Shown: positions 18,056-27,507, numbered from the stretch's first letter. The stretch: 64,000 bases of DNA from Pigmentiphaga daeguensis (GCF_039523035.1 NZ_BAAAEN010000014.1:92981-156980); one strand, 5' to 3'. Notes: generated by a model from the letters alone, not told the origin. Numbers and translations: made by a program.

Positions 18056-20380
18056 TCAGCGGGCACCGGGAACCGGCGGCTCGAAAGCGCGGATGGCCGG
18101 AAGCGGGCCATCGTAGCGTTCGGCCTGGACCGCGGTGAGCTGTCCCGTGCAACCCTGGGCCAGCGAGGACGTGCCCGCGTCGCGCGTCAGCACGTTGGGA
18201 TTGCCGTGTACGCACAGGGGCGGGCCGTCGTCCTGCCTGTCCGCGGGGTCATACCAGGCCCCGGTAGGCAATTGCACCACGCCAGGCCGAATGTCGGTGC
18301 TCAAGGCAGCGCTTGCCAGGCAGGCCCCGCGGCCGTTGGACAGGCGCACGATGTCGCCCTCGCGAATGCCGCGCGCCACTGCGTCGTCCGGATGCATGGT
18401 GCATACCTCCCGGCCATCTCGCTTGGCTCCCGCGCTGTGGCGGCCGAAGTCCAGCTGGCTGTGCAGCTTGGTCGCCGGCTGGTTGGCGACGAGATACAGC
18501 GGATGAGCGTCGGTAGGCGCGTCCTGCGGCGCCAGCCAGGCGGGGTGCCCGGGGCAATCGGCATAGCCGAAGCCTGCCACCACGGGTGAACTCACTTGCA
18601 CCTTGCCGCTGGGAGTGGGCAGCGGCGCGCCTGCGGGATCATTGCGGAACGCGCGCAGGATGCCGCCATCGTCTTCGCGCTGTGGCAGTACCAGGCTTCC
18701 CTGCCGCCAGAATGTCTCGAAGTCCGGGGCCTCGCCGCCGAGTTCGCGCAGGGCGGCACGGGTCCGCTCGTACAGATGTTCCAGCCACTGGCGGCTGGTG
18801 CGTCCCTCGGTGAACGCCTCGTGCGTGCCCAGCCGCCCGGCCAGCGCGGCGAAGATGTCGTAGTCGTCGCGCGCCTGCCCGTTGGGGGGCGCAATGCGAT
18901 GCATGGCGACGACCAGCGGATCGGTAGGCGTGGCGCCGATGTCTTCGCGCTCCAGGGTCATGGTGCTGGGCAGAACGATGTCGGCATGGCGAGCCGTGGC
19001 GGTCCAGGCGATCTCATGCACGACGAAGGTATCGAGCTGGCGGAAAGCCATCGCCAGCCGGGCCAGGTCCTGGTGATGGTGGAAGGGGTTGCCGCCCGCC
19101 CAGTACGCCAGGCGGATGCGGGGGTAAGTGCGGGTCTGGCCGTTGTAGGCATAGGACTGCCCCGGATGCAGCAGCATGTCCGCGACGCGCGCCACGGGGA
19201 TGAAATCCTTCACGCCATTGGTGCCCTGGGGCAGCGCGGCCACCGGCACGGCGTTGCTGCGCTTGCCGTAGTGCGCCAGCGTCCCCAGTGCATAGGCATA
19301 GCCTCCGCCAGGCAGGCCGAGCTGGCCGAGCACCGCGGCCAGCACCGCGCCGGCCCATACCGGCTGTTCCCCATGCTCGGCGCGCTGGAGCGAATGCGAC
19401 ACCGTCACCAATACCCGCTTGCCGGGCAGGCTGCGTGCCAGCTCGGCGATTTCGGCGGCCGCGAGGTCGCATTTCGGCGCGGCCCACGCTGCGGACTTGG
19501 GCTGCCCGTCGCTCCGCCCCACCAGGTAGTCCTCGAAGCGGTCCCAGCCGTCGCAATACCGGTCGAGGAAGGCGCGGTCGTGCATGCCCTCGGCCACCAG
19601 CGTATGCATCAGGCCGAGCATGAGCGCCGTATCGGCGCCCGGCCGGATCGCCAGCCAGCGGGCATCCGCCTCTGCCGGCATATCGCTGCGCAGGGGACTG
19701 ATGCAGAAGAACCGGCAACCGCGGCGCGCCGCATCGTGCATGGCGCCGCGCTCGACGTGGCGGCTGATGCCGCCGCTGGCCACGCGCGAGTTCTTCAGCG
19801 CCATGCCGCCGAAAGCCAGCACCACGTCGGTATGGGCGACGATCTGTTCCCAGGTGACGTTGCGCCGGGCGACTTCGTCCATGCTGCCCAGGATGTGGGG
19901 CAGGATGACGCCCGAGGCGCCCGCGCTGTAGCTGTTGACCGAGCGGACGTAGCCGCCCAGCGAGGTATTCAGGAAACGGTGGACCTGGCTCTGGGCATGG
20001 TGGAAACGCCCGGCGCTGGACCAGCCGTACGAGCCGCCGAATATTGCCTCGGGACCATGGCTTTGCTTGACGCGGGAAAGCTCCGCGGCCAGGCGGTCGA
20101 GCACCTCGTCCCAGGACATGGCCACGAATTCGTCGCGGCCGCGCCTGGCGTCGGGCCCCGGTCCGTTCTCCAGCCAGCCCCGGCGCACCATGGGCTGCGT
20201 GACGCGCGCGGGATGGTCCAATGCCCCGGGGAAATTCTCGATGATGGGATTCGGATCGGGATCGTCCGGATGCGGCTGCACGATCAGCCCGCTCCGGTCG
20301 AGCCGCGCCTGGAAGACGCCCCAGTGCGCGCTGTGCGGCAGCATGCCCGGTGACGGAAACGCGGTGTCGATGTCGGCCAT
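18056..20380 (-). CDS. molybdopterin oxidoreductase of the BisC/TorA/DMSO-reductase type
   Basis: This 774-residue enzyme is a molybdopterin-guanine-dinucleotide oxidoreductase that reduces S- or N-oxides. The segment YGWSSAGRFHHAQSQ (about 118-132) and RSVNSYSAGASG (about 146-157), holding the candidate serine ligand to molybdenum, are characteristic of the BisC/TorA branch. It has no N-terminal iron-sulfur cysteines and no twin-arginine signal, so a cytoplasmic BisC-like protein is expected. It starts eight bases after sseA and is the last gene of the run 25202-18056. Substrate unknown; biotin or methionine sulfoxide, or the operon's own substrate, are candidates. Confidence 0.85.
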   Translation of the reverse strand: MADIDTAFPSPGMLPHSAHWGVFQARLDRSGLIVQPHPDDPDPNPIIENFPGALDHPARVTQPMVRRGWLENGPGPDARRGRDEFVAMSWDEVLDRLAAELSRVKQSHGPEAIFGGSYGWSSAGRFHHAQSQVHRFLNTSLGGYVRSVNSYSAGASGVILPHILGSMDEVARRNVTWEQIVAHTDVVLAFGGMALKNSRVASGGISRHVERGAMHDAARRGCRFFCISPLRSDMPAEADARWLAIRPGADTALMLGLMHTLVAEGMHDRAFLDRYCDGWDRFEDYLVGRSDGQPKSAAWAAPKCDLAAAEIAELARSLPGKRVLVTVSHSLQRAEHGEQPVWAGAVLAAVLGQLGLPGGGYAYALGTLAHYGKRSNAVPVAALPQGTNGVKDFIPVARVADMLLHPGQSYAYNGQTRTYPRIRLAYWAGGNPFHHHQDLARLAMAFRQLDTFVVHEIAWTATARHADIVLPSTMTLEREDIGATPTDPLVVAMHRIAPPNGQARDDYDIFAALAGRLGTHEAFTEGRTSRQWLEHLYERTRAALRELGGEAPDFETFWRQGSLVLPQREDDGGILRAFRNDPAGAPLPTPSGKVQVSSPVVAGFGYADCPGHPAWLAPQDAPTDAHPLYLVANQPATKLHSQLDFGRHSAGAKRDGREVCTMHPDDAVARGIREGDIVRLSNGRGACLASAALSTDIRPGVVQLPTGAWYDPADRQDDGPPLCVHGNPNVLTRDAGTSSLAQGCTGQLTAVQAERYDGPLPAIRAFEPPVPGAR

Positions 20381-20388
20381 GGCGCGCC

Positions 20389-21252
20389 TCAGTCCTGCGG
20401 GCCGGTGGCCACGGGGGCGCCGGGCTGCGCCGACCATTCGCTCCATGAACCGGGATACAGCGCCGCGCCGGGGAGGCCCGCCACCGCCTGGGCCAGCAAG
20501 TTGTGGCAGGCCGTAACGCCGGAGCCGCATTGGTTGACCCACTGCCGCACCGGCACGCCGCCCGCCAGCGCTTCGAAGTCGCGGCGAAGTTCCTCCGCGG
20601 AACGGAACAGGCCGGCGTCGGTGAGGTTGTCGCGGAAGAAGCGATTGCGCGCGCCGGGGATGTGGCCGCCTATCGGATCCAGGGTCTCGTTCTCGCCCCG
20701 GAAGCGGTCGGCGGCACGGGCATCCATGATCAGGTATTCACCGCTTCCCAGGCTGGCCCGCAAGGTATCGAGGGAGACGGTGCGGGTCAGCGCATCGCGC
20801 AGCGAGAACGTGCCGCTGGCCGCGCGCGCCGGTTCATCGGTCTCGACGGGAAGGCCGGCGGCGCGCCAGGCGGCCATGCCGCCATCGAGCACGGCCGCCG
20901 CGCGATGGCCCGCCCAGCGCAGCAGCCACCACAAGCGAGCCGCGAACATGCCGCCGGCGTTGTCATACGCCACGACCTGGGTGTCGTCGTGGGCGCCGAG
21001 CGCGCGCATGGCCCGGGCGAAAGAGTCCCGCTCGGGCAGCGGATGGCGGCCATTGGTGCCGGTCTTGGCGCCGCTCAGCACCTCTTCCAGGTCGGCATGG
21101 CGGGCGCCGGGAATGTGGCCGCCCTCGTAGAGGCGCCGGCCGGCCCGACGGTCGGCAAGGTCGAAACTGCAATCGACCACCAGCACCTTGGAGCGATCCG
21201 CGGACAGTGCCTGCGCCAGTTCGTCGACACCTACCAGGGTTTCGTACTGCAT
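20389..21252 (-). CDS. sseA: 3-mercaptopyruvate sulfurtransferase
   Basis: This 287-residue protein has two rhodanese domains. The C-terminal one carries the active-site loop CGSGVT with Cys 242, the mercaptopyruvate sulfurtransferase form of the loop. The inactive N-terminal domain ends with LDGGMAAWRAAGLPVE. The enzyme moves sulfur from 3-mercaptopyruvate to an acceptor such as thioredoxin or cyanide. It sits 25 bases after a Bug receptor and eight before the molybdoenzyme, which points to a sulfur-containing substrate for this operon. Confidence 0.9.
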   Translation of the reverse strand: MQYETLVGVDELAQALSADRSKVLVVDCSFDLADRRAGRRLYEGGHIPGARHADLEEVLSGAKTGTNGRHPLPERDSFARAMRALGAHDDTQVVAYDNAGGMFAARLWWLLRWAGHRAAAVLDGGMAAWRAAGLPVETDEPARAASGTFSLRDALTRTVSLDTLRASLGSGEYLIMDARAADRFRGENETLDPIGGHIPGARNRFFRDNLTDAGLFRSAEELRRDFEALAGGVPVRQWVNQCGSGVTACHNLLAQAVAGLPGAALYPGSWSEWSAQPGAPVATGPQD

Positions 21253-21277
21253 GCTTGCTTCCTTTGTCGGACGGGGA

Positions 21278-22276
21278 TCACAACCCCATCATCTTCATCA
21301 GCTCGGGCGTGACCGCTTCGCGGTATTGCTCGATGTCACGGAGCACGTACTCGCGGAACTTGTCCATGGGCACGTCCTTTTCGACTGCCGCATCCTTACG
21401 GATGGCCTCCCGCACGGCGGGATCCTTCAAGGCCATGCCGAGATGATGCGACAGCTTTTCCACCACGGCCTTGGGCGTGCCGGCAGGCGCCGCCAGTCCG
21501 TACCATTGCGTCATCGTCATGTTCACGCCCAGCTCCTTGAAGGTGGGCACGTCGGGCAGCGCCGGGCTGCGTTCTTCGCCGGTCAGGGCCAGCACGCGCA
21601 GTTGCCCCTGCCTCACCTGGCCGATCAGGGGCGAAGCCGTCGCGAAGAACAGGTCCACCTGCCCGCCGATGAGATCGGCGATGGCGGGCCCCGAGCCCTT
21701 GTACGGCACGTGCAGCAGATTGAGCCCGGCCAGCGACTTGATGCGTTCCATGCCGATGTGGGCCGCGCCGCCGGTACCGGTGGACGCGAAGGTCAGCTCC
21801 TTCTGCCTGGCGGTCTTCAGCACCTCGGCCGCGCTCTTGTATGACGAGTTGTGGGACACGAACATGCCGTGCGGCGCTTCCAGGATGAGGCCGATCATGG
21901 CGAAGTCGTCCGGGACCTTGTAACGCAGTTGTTGCGGCTTGAAGGCCGGCGACGCCGCGAAGTTGCCGCTCATGGCGAGGATCAGGGTGTATCCGTCGGG
22001 ATTGGCGCGCGCCACCTGCTCGGCGGCAATGTTGCCGCCGGCGCCGGGACGGTTTTCCACCACCACGGTCTGGCCCAGCGTCTTGCTCAGGGCCGAAGCG
22101 ATCAACCGGCCATACAGGTCGCCCCCGCCGCCAGGGGGAAATCCGACCAGCAGCGTGATCGGCCGTTCGGGATAGGCGGCCTGCGCCGCCTGCGGCATGG
22201 CAAGCGCGGCGCAGGCGCATGCGAAGGCGCCCGCCGCCAAGGCGGCGCGGCGCGAAACAGTCTTGGTGAACGCCAT
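21278..22276 (-). CDS. Bug-family periplasmic substrate-binding protein
   Basis: This 332-residue receptor of the tripartite tricarboxylate transporter family has a signal peptide (RRAALAAGAFACACAALA, cut near AQA-AYPERP). The Bug hallmarks are YPERPITLLVGFPPGGGGD, NRPGAGGN and HVPYKGSGPAIADLIGGQVD. These proteins bind carboxylated compounds in the periplasm. AGGAG lies nine bases before the ATG. No TctA/TctB membrane genes are nearby, the usual situation for Bordetella Bug orphans. Ligand unknown, presumably the substrate of the surrounding enzymes. Confidence 0.93.
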   Translation of the reverse strand: MAFTKTVSRRAALAAGAFACACAALAMPQAAQAAYPERPITLLVGFPPGGGGDLYGRLIASALSKTLGQTVVVENRPGAGGNIAAEQVARANPDGYTLILAMSGNFAASPAFKPQQLRYKVPDDFAMIGLILEAPHGMFVSHNSSYKSAAEVLKTARQKELTFASTGTGGAAHIGMERIKSLAGLNLLHVPYKGSGPAIADLIGGQVDLFFATASPLIGQVRQGQLRVLALTGEERSPALPDVPTFKELGVNMTMTQWYGLAAPAGTPKAVVEKLSHHLGMALKDPAVREAIRKDAAVEKDVPMDKFREYVLRDIEQYREAVTPELMKMMGL

Positions 22277-22378
22277 CGATGATCTCCTTTGGTTCTTTTG
22301 TATGTAATAGCGCGGGCGGCTCTTCCTCCTCCGGCCGGTCCGCGCCGTCTCGCGCGTGCCGCCCCTATCCGGCCGCCA

Positions 22379-23743
22379 TCAGGACAGCCGGCCGATCGCC
22401 CGATCGGACTGCTCCACCACGCGATCCACGGAGGCGGCGCATTGGCCCAGGTAGCCGGCGGGGTCGGTCAATCTGGCGATCTCCTCGTCGCCGAGCAGCC
22501 CCGCCAGGCCCGCGTGCTGGCGCAGCGCCTGCGCGAAGTCGAGCTTGTGCGTGATGCCGTGCATGGACGCTTCATAGATCCATTCGTGCGCCGTCGCCTT
22601 GCCTACCCGTTCGCTCAGCGCCAGCATCACGCGTTCGGACAGCAGATAGCCGCGCATCATGTCGAGGTTGCGCGCCATGCCATCGGCGTCCACGCGCAGC
22701 CCGGCCAGAAGGTTCTTGCCTTGCAACAGCATCGCGCCCGCGATCAGGAAACACTCGGGAAGCGCCTTCCACTCGACCTTCCAGGCGATACCGTCGCGTT
22801 CGCCCTCGCTGACCATCCCCTCGATCATGAGCGCGGCGTTGTAGCGCAGCGGCCGCGCCAACCCCGCCAGGTTCTCGGCCGAGGTGGGGTTGCGCTTGTG
22901 GGGCATGGTCGAGGACCCGAGCTTGCCGTCGGAGAATGCCTCTTCCACTTCGGCAAATTCGTTGCGCTGCATGTTGAACAACTCGTTGCCGACTTTCGAC
23001 AGCGTGGCGCCGATCATGGCGAGCAGGCAGGCGTATTCGGCGAAGCGATCGCGTGCCGGGGCCCAGCTGATCGCGGGCGCGCCCAGCCCGAGCCGGTCCA
23101 GCACACGGCGCTCCAGTTCGGGCGCCTGCTCCCCGAGCGACGCCTGACTGCCCACCGCGCCGGCCAGCATGCCGACCATCACGCGCGGCTCGCACGCCTT
23201 GAGGCGCTCGAAATGGCGCGTCATCTCGTCCAGCCAGATCGCGCATTTGTGGCCGAAGGTGATGGGCAGCGCCTGCACTCCATGGGTGCGCGCGACCATG
23301 ATGGTGTCCCTGTGCTCGACAGCCAGGCGTTTCAACTCGCCGATCACGGCCAGCACGTCGCGCAGGATCACGGCGTGAGCCTGCTTGACCTGCAGCGCCA
23401 TGCCGGTGTCCAGCACGTCCTGCGTGGTGGCGCCATAGTGCAGCCATTCCCCGTGCTCCTTGCAGCGCGCCTGGACCTGCTTGAGCGCCGGGACCAGCGA
23501 ATGCTTGATGCGGCGGATCTCCGCGGACATGGCCGGCAGGTCCAGGCCCGACACATGGGCATGGCGGGCAATCTCCTCGGCGGCCGCGGCGGGAATAATG
23601 CCCAGTTCGGCCTGCGACCGGGCCAGGGCAACCTCGAAATCCAGCCATTTCTGCACGCGATTCTCTTCCGAGAAGATCTCGCGCATTTCATCGGTGCTCC
23701 ACAGGTGCTGGAGCGATTGAATATCGAATACGGATGACGGCAT
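22379..23743 (-). CDS. fumarase/aspartase-superfamily lyase (PcaB / adenylosuccinate-lyase-like)
   Basis: This 454-residue enzyme has the superfamily's three conserved regions: GATTQD at 104-109, RTHGVQ at 152-157 and the flexible signature loop SSTMPHKRNP at 277-286 with the catalytic serine. Members eliminate a group from a succinyl-type substrate to give fumarate, or cycloisomerise carboxymuconate. It is nearest to the PcaB/PurB group, but no protocatechuate genes are near, so a C-N or C-S lyase on a substituted succinate is as likely. It follows the FAD oxidase by 16 bases, and 102 bases separate it from the Bug gene. Confidence 0.85.
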   Translation of the reverse strand: MPSSVFDIQSLQHLWSTDEMREIFSEENRVQKWLDFEVALARSQAELGIIPAAAAEEIARHAHVSGLDLPAMSAEIRRIKHSLVPALKQVQARCKEHGEWLHYGATTQDVLDTGMALQVKQAHAVILRDVLAVIGELKRLAVEHRDTIMVARTHGVQALPITFGHKCAIWLDEMTRHFERLKACEPRVMVGMLAGAVGSQASLGEQAPELERRVLDRLGLGAPAISWAPARDRFAEYACLLAMIGATLSKVGNELFNMQRNEFAEVEEAFSDGKLGSSTMPHKRNPTSAENLAGLARPLRYNAALMIEGMVSEGERDGIAWKVEWKALPECFLIAGAMLLQGKNLLAGLRVDADGMARNLDMMRGYLLSERVMLALSERVGKATAHEWIYEASMHGITHKLDFAQALRQHAGLAGLLGDEEIARLTDPAGYLGQCAASVDRVVEQSDRAIGRLS

Positions 23744-23759
23744 TGCTGTTGTCCTGGCG

Positions 23760-25202
23760 TCAGTTGGAAGAGGTGGAGCGCGGCAGGAGGCGCCCTGGAT
23801 TGAAGAGGGAAGCCGGATCCAGCGCATGCTTGATACGCTGCATCAGCGACACGGCCAAGGCCGGTTTGTATTGCAGGAAGGCGGCCTGCTTGAGCCGCCC
23901 TATGCCGTGCTCGGCGGAGATCGAACCCTGCAGCTTTGCGACGATGGCATGCACACGGGCGTGCACTTCTTCCTCGACGGCGCGGAAAGCCTCGTCGCTC
24001 ATGCCGGCCGACCGGCTCTGGTTGTAGTGCAGGTTGCCGTCCCCCACGTGCCCGAAGCACACGAGGCGTATGCCCGGCACCGCCGCGGCGAGCGCCGCGT
24101 CGGCCCGGGCGATGAAGTCGGGAATGCGGGAGACGGATACCGAGATGTCGTGCTTGATCGAGTACCCCTGCAGGCGCTGCGCTTCCGGCACGTGGTCCCG
24201 CAGCGCCCACAGCTCCTCGGCCTGCCGGCCGGATGCCGCCAGGACGGCGTCGGTCACGAGACCGCCTTCCATCGCCGCCTCCAGGGCCGCCTCGACCGCG
24301 GAAGTCGGATCCATGGCGCTGGACGTCTCCGAGATTTCCATCAGGACCGCCCATGGATACCCGCCCGCCAACGGATCCCGCATCCCATCCAGCGGGTGGG
24401 CCAGCACCTGGTCCAACGCCTCGCGGTTGATCAATTCAAACGCGGTCACGCGTTCCCCGACCGCGCCGGTCAGGCTCGCCAGCAGGCCGACGGCCGCCTG
24501 GGGATCCGGCACGCTGGCCCATGCGGTGACCACCTTGCGCGGCGGGGAAAAGAGCTTGAACGTGGCCGCCGTGACGATACCCAGCGTGCCCTCTGCGCCG
24601 ATGAACAACTGCTTGAGGTCGTAGCCGGTATTGTCCTTGCGCAGGGGCGTCAGCAGGTCCAGCACGGAACCGTCCGCCAGCACGACTTCCAGGCCAAGGG
24701 TGAGATCGCGCGTATTGCCGTAGCGCACGACCTGCTCCCCACCCGCGTTGGTCGACACCACGCCGCCGATAGTGGCCGTTCCCTGCGAGGCCAGCGCCAG
24801 CGGGAACAGCCTTCCCTGGGCGGCGGCGGCTTCCTGGGCGGCCTGTACCGTGCAACCGGCCTCCAGCGTCATGCTGTTGTCCAGCGGGTCGACCCGGCGC
24901 ACCCGGTTCATGCGGTCGAGGCTGAGCACGACCTCGGTTCCCGAGTCGTCGGGCGTCGATCCCCCCACCAAGCCGGTGTTTCCGCCCTGGGGCACCACTG
25001 CCGCGCCGTGCGCGGCGCAGGCGGCCACTACCCGTGCGACTTCCCGGGTATCGGCCGGCCGCACGACGGCGCGCGCGGCGCCAGGGTACCGGCCCCGCCA
25101 GTCGCCGCAATAGCGGGCGACGTCCCCGGCGGCGGTCAGCACATAGGGCTCGCCTACAATGGCCGCGAGCGCGGCGGCCAAGGAATCGGAATGCAGGGAC
25201 AT
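23760..25202 (-). CDS. FAD-linked 2-hydroxy-acid dehydrogenase (GlcD/D-lactate dehydrogenase family)
   Basis: This 480-residue flavoprotein has an N-terminal PCMH-type FAD domain (VVPQGGNTGLVGGSTP at about 69-84; GGVVSTNAGG) and a C-terminal cap with GHVGDGNLHYN and EHGIGRLK, as in D-lactate, D-2-hydroxyglutarate and glycolate dehydrogenases. It oxidises a D-2-hydroxy acid and hands electrons to a quinone or flavoprotein. The ATG at 25202 is preferred; an in-frame GTG at 25235 is possible, and neither has a strong ribosome-binding site. It is the first gene of the run downstream of the IclR operator pair. Confidence 0.87.
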   Translation of the reverse strand: MSLHSDSLAAALAAIVGEPYVLTAAGDVARYCGDWRGRYPGAARAVVRPADTREVARVVAACAAHGAAVVPQGGNTGLVGGSTPDDSGTEVVLSLDRMNRVRRVDPLDNSMTLEAGCTVQAAQEAAAAQGRLFPLALASQGTATIGGVVSTNAGGEQVVRYGNTRDLTLGLEVVLADGSVLDLLTPLRKDNTGYDLKQLFIGAEGTLGIVTAATFKLFSPPRKVVTAWASVPDPQAAVGLLASLTGAVGERVTAFELINREALDQVLAHPLDGMRDPLAGGYPWAVLMEISETSSAMDPTSAVEAALEAAMEGGLVTDAVLAASGRQAEELWALRDHVPEAQRLQGYSIKHDISVSVSRIPDFIARADAALAAAVPGIRLVCFGHVGDGNLHYNQSRSAGMSDEAFRAVEEEVHARVHAIVAKLQGSISAEHGIGRLKQAAFLQYKPALAVSLMQRIKHALDPASLFNPGRLLPRSTSSN

Positions 25203-25286
25203 GAAAGCTGCCAAAGGATCAAGGTCCGAAACCACGAAGACGGGACGTCCGGATGGACGGAGAGGAATGAGTCGAGCCGTCTTTCG

Positions 25287-25302
25287 TTTTATTGAATAAA
25301 AT
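25287..25302. promoter_or_regulatory. IclR operator, copy 1
   Basis: TTTTATTGAATAAAAT contains the perfect inverted repeat TTTATT-g-AATAAA. It lies in the divergent region between the FAD dehydrogenase run and the iclR gene. A 15/16 match lies before the MmgE/PrpD gene at 27508. Confidence 0.65.
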
Positions 25303-25305
25303 AAA

Positions 25306-25320
25306 TTTTATTGAACAAAA
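25306..25320. promoter_or_regulatory. IclR operator, copy 2
   Basis: TTTTATTGAACAAAA repeats copy 1 with one change, offset by 19 bases (about two helical turns), so two dimers could bind the same face of the DNA. Confidence 0.55.
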
Positions 25321-25341
25321 CTCTAAGAGGCTTCGAAGCAC

Positions 25342-26067
25342 GTGTCAAGCCAGTCTTCCCCTACTCCCCCCGCCGGCGTCCTGGAACGCGGCATCACCAT
25401 CCTGGAAAGCTTCGACGCCGACCGGCTGCGGCTGTCGCTGCGCGAGCTGGCCGAACACACGGGACTGGACAAGGCCACGCTGCTCCGGCTGGCGGGCGTC
25501 CTGACCAAATCCCGCCTGCTGCACCGGTTCGACAACGGCGACTACGCGCTCGGCCCGGCCCTGCTGCACATGGGCATGCTCTATCGCAGCACCTTCGACC
25601 TGGGGGCGCGCATCCAGCCCGTGCTGCGCAACGTCATGCAGGAAACCGGCGAGACAGTCGCCCTCTACGTGCGCGTCGGCGACGACCGTATCTGCCTGTA
25701 CCGCGAAAATTCATCGCGGGAGGTGCGCCACCATGTCGAAGTCGGCACCCGGCTGCCCCTGGACCAGGGGGGGTCGTCCTCGCATGTCCTGCGCGCCTAT
25801 ACCGGCGGGACGACGCCGCTGGCGGAGGAAATCCGCGCCCGGGGCTATGCCATGACCCGGGCCGAACGCGTCCCCGAGATGACCTCGGTGGCGCTGCCCG
25901 TTTTCGACGCGGACAGCAGCTTTATCGGCGCCGTCGTCGTCCTGGGCCTGGCCTCGCGGTTCAACCCCAAGGCGCAGGCTGCGGCGGTGGAGGCGGTCAG
26001 GCGCGAGCTGGCCCTGCAGGAATTCGCCTGTCGCCCTCCGGAAGGGTGGCAGCCTCCCGGCGACTGA
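25342..26067 (+). CDS. IclR-family transcriptional regulator
   Basis: This 241-residue regulator has an N-terminal winged helix (VLERGITILESFDADRLRLSLRELAEHTGLDKATLLRL) and the IclR effector domain (GETVALYVRVGDDRICLYRE; late loop EMTSVALPVFDADSSFIGAVVVLG). The GTG at 25342 is the start that precedes the domain. It is divergent from the five-gene FAD-dehydrogenase run and convergent with the MmgE/PrpD gene. Operators of the same sequence lie before both, so it most likely controls the whole 18-27.5 kb locus. Confidence 0.92.
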   Translation: MSSQSSPTPPAGVLERGITILESFDADRLRLSLRELAEHTGLDKATLLRLAGVLTKSRLLHRFDNGDYALGPALLHMGMLYRSTFDLGARIQPVLRNVMQETGETVALYVRVGDDRICLYRENSSREVRHHVEVGTRLPLDQGGSSSHVLRAYTGGTTPLAEEIRARGYAMTRAERVPEMTSVALPVFDADSSFIGAVVVLGLASRFNPKAQAAAVEAVRRELALQEFACRPPEGWQPPGD

Positions 26068-26100
26068 CGCCGCGCTGGAGCCGGCATCGCGCCGCAGGCG

Positions 26101-27498
26101 CTAGGCGGCCACTCCTGCGCGCAATTCCGCGGTGCCGAACAAACACGGTGGCGGCAGCGCCGGCTCGCCATCGCACGCGGGATCGACAAACGCTTCGCAC
26201 CAGGCGGCGATCGAGCTGGCCGCCTCGTCGCTCATCGCGGGCGCGAACGCCCGCATGCGGGCCAACATCTGGTTCCAGTCGAACGGATCCTCGGGATCGC
26301 CGCGGCGCAGGTCGCGCCGGGCGTATAACCGATTACCGTCGGCCATGACCAGCGTCACCGTACTGGGACGTCGATGGGGGAATTCGCGCTGGAAGGCTTC
26401 GTCCGTCCTGATGCGGATGCGGTCGGCCAGGTCGCGCAACGCCGGATCGTCCAACCGGGGAGCCTCCATGTCCTCGATGGTCAGCCGGCCCCTGAGCAGC
26501 AATACCGCGAGCACATAGCGCAGGCTGAAGCAGGTCTCGGCCGGCCGGGCGGGCCAATCGACCCCGGCAATCTTCAGTGCGTGGGGAAAGATTGCGACCT
26601 CGATTTCGCGGATCGCGCCGATGTCGGGACGATGCGCCGCCAGCAGTTCCTGCGCCGCATCCAAGGGCGTGAACAATTGCGCGCAGCATGGCCACGCCTT
26701 GATGGTAGCGGTGTGCAGGCGCAACGGGCCGTCGAGCCCCGCATCCAGCGCATCCAGCGGCCCGTCGCCGGCCAAATTGGCGTACAGCGCCCGTTTGCCC
26801 GTGACGAAAGACCGGGCCCCCGGCAAGCCCGCACGCGCCGCCAGGGCGGCCGTCATGCCGTTGCGCACGGCAAATGCCGGATGCAGGGATTTGGACTCCT
26901 GGGCATCGTCTTCCATCAGTTGCCAGAGTCCCTGGGCCTGTGTCGCTCCCAGGCCCAGGGCGTGGTGCAGCACGGCCTCCGGCAAGCCCAGCGCCATGGA
27001 CGAGGCCGCGGCGGCGCCGAGCGTGCCGGCCGTGGCCGTGGCGTGAAAGTTCGCGGCGTGGCGCGTGCCCAAGGCTTCCCCGACACGCAGGGCCACCTCG
27101 TAACCGGCAAGGATGGCGTCGACCATGCGGCGGCGCGTGAGCTGGCCGCCCGAAGCAAACGCCATCACCGGCGACACGGCTACCACCCCAGGATGCAGCA
27201 TGGCAGCCCGGTGGGCATCATCGATCTCGCGGATATGGGCGATGGCGGCATTGGCAAAGGCGGCTGCCGGAAGCGGCAGCATGGCGCCTCCGAAGACGGG
27301 GGTTTCGCCCGTACCGGGGTAGCAATCCGCCGCCAGTGTCCTGAAGCATCCGGCCAGCGGCATCGGCGCCGCCGACCAGCCCGCGGTGAACCAGTCGAGC
27401 AATGCCTGGGCCAGCCGCTCGCGGGTGGGCACGTCCAGCGGGGCTTCGCGTAGGCTGGACACGCGGCGGGCCAGCCGGGACTCGGGCAAGGCGGGCAT
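26101..27498 (-). CDS. MmgE/PrpD-family protein
   Basis: This 465-residue protein has the all-helical MmgE/PrpD domain: IDDAHRAAMLHPGVVAVSPVMAFA (about 91-114), NFHATATAGTLGAAAASS and a C-terminal lid after VTLVMADG. Characterised members are 2-methylcitrate dehydratase, cis-aconitate decarboxylase and iminodisuccinate epimerase, all acting on branched or substituted succinate-like acids. It has its own IclR-type operator 10 bases before the ATG, so it belongs to the same regulon as the divergent lyase run. The reaction is not determined. Confidence 0.88.
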   Translation of the reverse strand: MPALPESRLARRVSSLREAPLDVPTRERLAQALLDWFTAGWSAAPMPLAGCFRTLAADCYPGTGETPVFGGAMLPLPAAAFANAAIAHIREIDDAHRAAMLHPGVVAVSPVMAFASGGQLTRRRMVDAILAGYEVALRVGEALGTRHAANFHATATAGTLGAAAASSMALGLPEAVLHHALGLGATQAQGLWQLMEDDAQESKSLHPAFAVRNGMTAALAARAGLPGARSFVTGKRALYANLAGDGPLDALDAGLDGPLRLHTATIKAWPCCAQLFTPLDAAQELLAAHRPDIGAIREIEVAIFPHALKIAGVDWPARPAETCFSLRYVLAVLLLRGRLTIEDMEAPRLDDPALRDLADRIRIRTDEAFQREFPHRRPSTVTLVMADGNRLYARRDLRRGDPEDPFDWNQMLARMRAFAPAMSDEAASSIAAWCEAFVDPACDGEPALPPPCLFGTAELRAGVAA

Positions 27499-27507
27499 GT
27501 TTCGTCA

